Source of the DNA: Terana coerulea
Taxonomy: Eukaryota > Basidiomycota > Agaricomycetes > Polyporales > Phanerochaetaceae
Direction of reading: 5' to 3'
Length of the DNA: 20,124 nucleotides
Assembly: GCA_024811115.1 (NCBI GenBank)
Contig: JAKOGH010000770.1
Coordinates: 1-20,124, forward strand
Each line of letters opens with the position of its first letter. Position 1 is the stretch's first letter. Positions 19,441 through 20,124 of this stretch are shown piece by piece. The translations under genes were made by a program, and so were the position numbers. The notes beneath the pieces are model-generated. The model was not told the origin of the DNA. It worked only from the letters and a program-made list of their open reading frames with translations, and did no database searches.

Positions 19441-20124
19441 CGCAACCGCTGCCTCTGCTTTTTGTGAACAGCAGCTTGGTAAGTTGCGCAAAAGATGCTT
19501 GTTCAGGTTGTAATCAGGGATCAACAGCCAGTTATTGCTAATAGAACAAATACTAATGCCTACAGATAGTATAATCTCCGTCTAAGGCCGAGGCTGAGCG
19601 CAGTCCACAGCACCACTTGCTCGCGGACTACTGCGCACATTTGGCCAGGCGGTTACACAACCTTCTGGTGCTCCAGCACCCTGGATCAGATCAACCGGAT
19701 ACGCACACAATCATGCTCAAGCGAGTGCTGTCCAATCGACCTGTCTTTCAGATACCGTCATAGAGTGGATGGACACGTCGAGATGCGCTACTCCTCTTGA
19801 GGTCGTCCCAGCGAAGCACTACCGTTGCTGGTGGTGCAGGTTAGAATTCTGTTCGTCAGTTGTCAGTCCCTTGCTTCAAGAATGTTATGTACTCACAGAA
19901 CTTGAAGGTGCTCGGTTTCCCTAGCTTTGGCTCTGGCAGCTCGCAGCTTTTGCGCTTGCGTAACGTCCTTGTTGATATATCATTTGACTGTCGAAGTTGG
20001 AGACTGAGTGCGCATAGACGCCCTGGCGCATCGGCGCATCAGCGCCACAAGGTCTATCGATTCCCTAGTACGGACTTGTTTCGTTTACCCCCTGACTCGT
20101 TCTCCGTCCCTGTCCCTTAATTTC
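19441..20124. other. Upstream region of family X copy C, no gene resolved
   Basis: About 19580-19660 resembles the upstream blocks of copies A and B (GAGCGCAGTCC, then a CTCGCGGAC or CTCGTGCAT stretch, then a TGGCCAGGCGGTTAC or TGGCCTGGCGACTAC stretch). By analogy a DUF6533 gene would start within or just past the right edge, but no DUF6533 motif is visible. The plus frame from 19860 to 20120 has no recognisable domain. Confidence 0.4.

Overview
The window looks like nuclear DNA of a filamentous basidiomycete, probably an Agaricomycete. The reasons are moderately GC-rich DNA, very short spliceosomal introns (about 50-64 bp), and a multi-exon membrane protein of the DUF6533 family, which is strongly expanded in mushroom-forming fungi. 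No bacterial features, tRNA, rRNA or CRISPR array were seen. Most reading frames are broken, so this is an accessory region rich in duplications, decayed genes and transposon insertions. Organism and family calls are inferences made by eye; no search was run.

Layout. A two-gene cassette recurs. Each copy has a long multi-exon gene of unknown function on the minus strand ('family X'), followed at copies A and B by a divergent plus-strand DUF6533 gene. Copy A covers about 1-4164 (family X 1-1750, DUF6533 2547-4164). Copy B covers about 9774-14898 (family X 9774-11880, DUF6533 13196-14898). Copy C covers about 15261-19440 (family X only; any DUF6533 partner lies beyond the window). Between A and B is a 5.6-kb block with two other degraded minus-strand genes (5465-7155 and 8136-9645).

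The DUF6533 pair gives the clearest reading. Both copies share the same exon-intron structure, including a 16-nt microexon and an apparent 2-nt microexon. Copy A is open from exon 2 to the stop. Copy B carries a +1 and a -1 frameshift and sits in a 2.2-kb island almost without CpG, where most surviving coding CpGs are conserved arginine codons.

Three DNA transposon insertions can be delimited. A 721-bp Mutator-like foldback element (18442-19162) has about 195-bp inverted arms and a 9-bp target duplication, and the orthologous empty site is visible in copies A and B. A 690-bp TA-flanked element (8819-9508) appears to interrupt an exon. A 267-bp TA-flanked MITE (12570-12836) sits at the left edge of the CpG-poor island. 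Upstream of all three family X copies is a conserved pair of CACGTG E-boxes, always 5 bp apart, which may be the shared regulatory element of the cassette.
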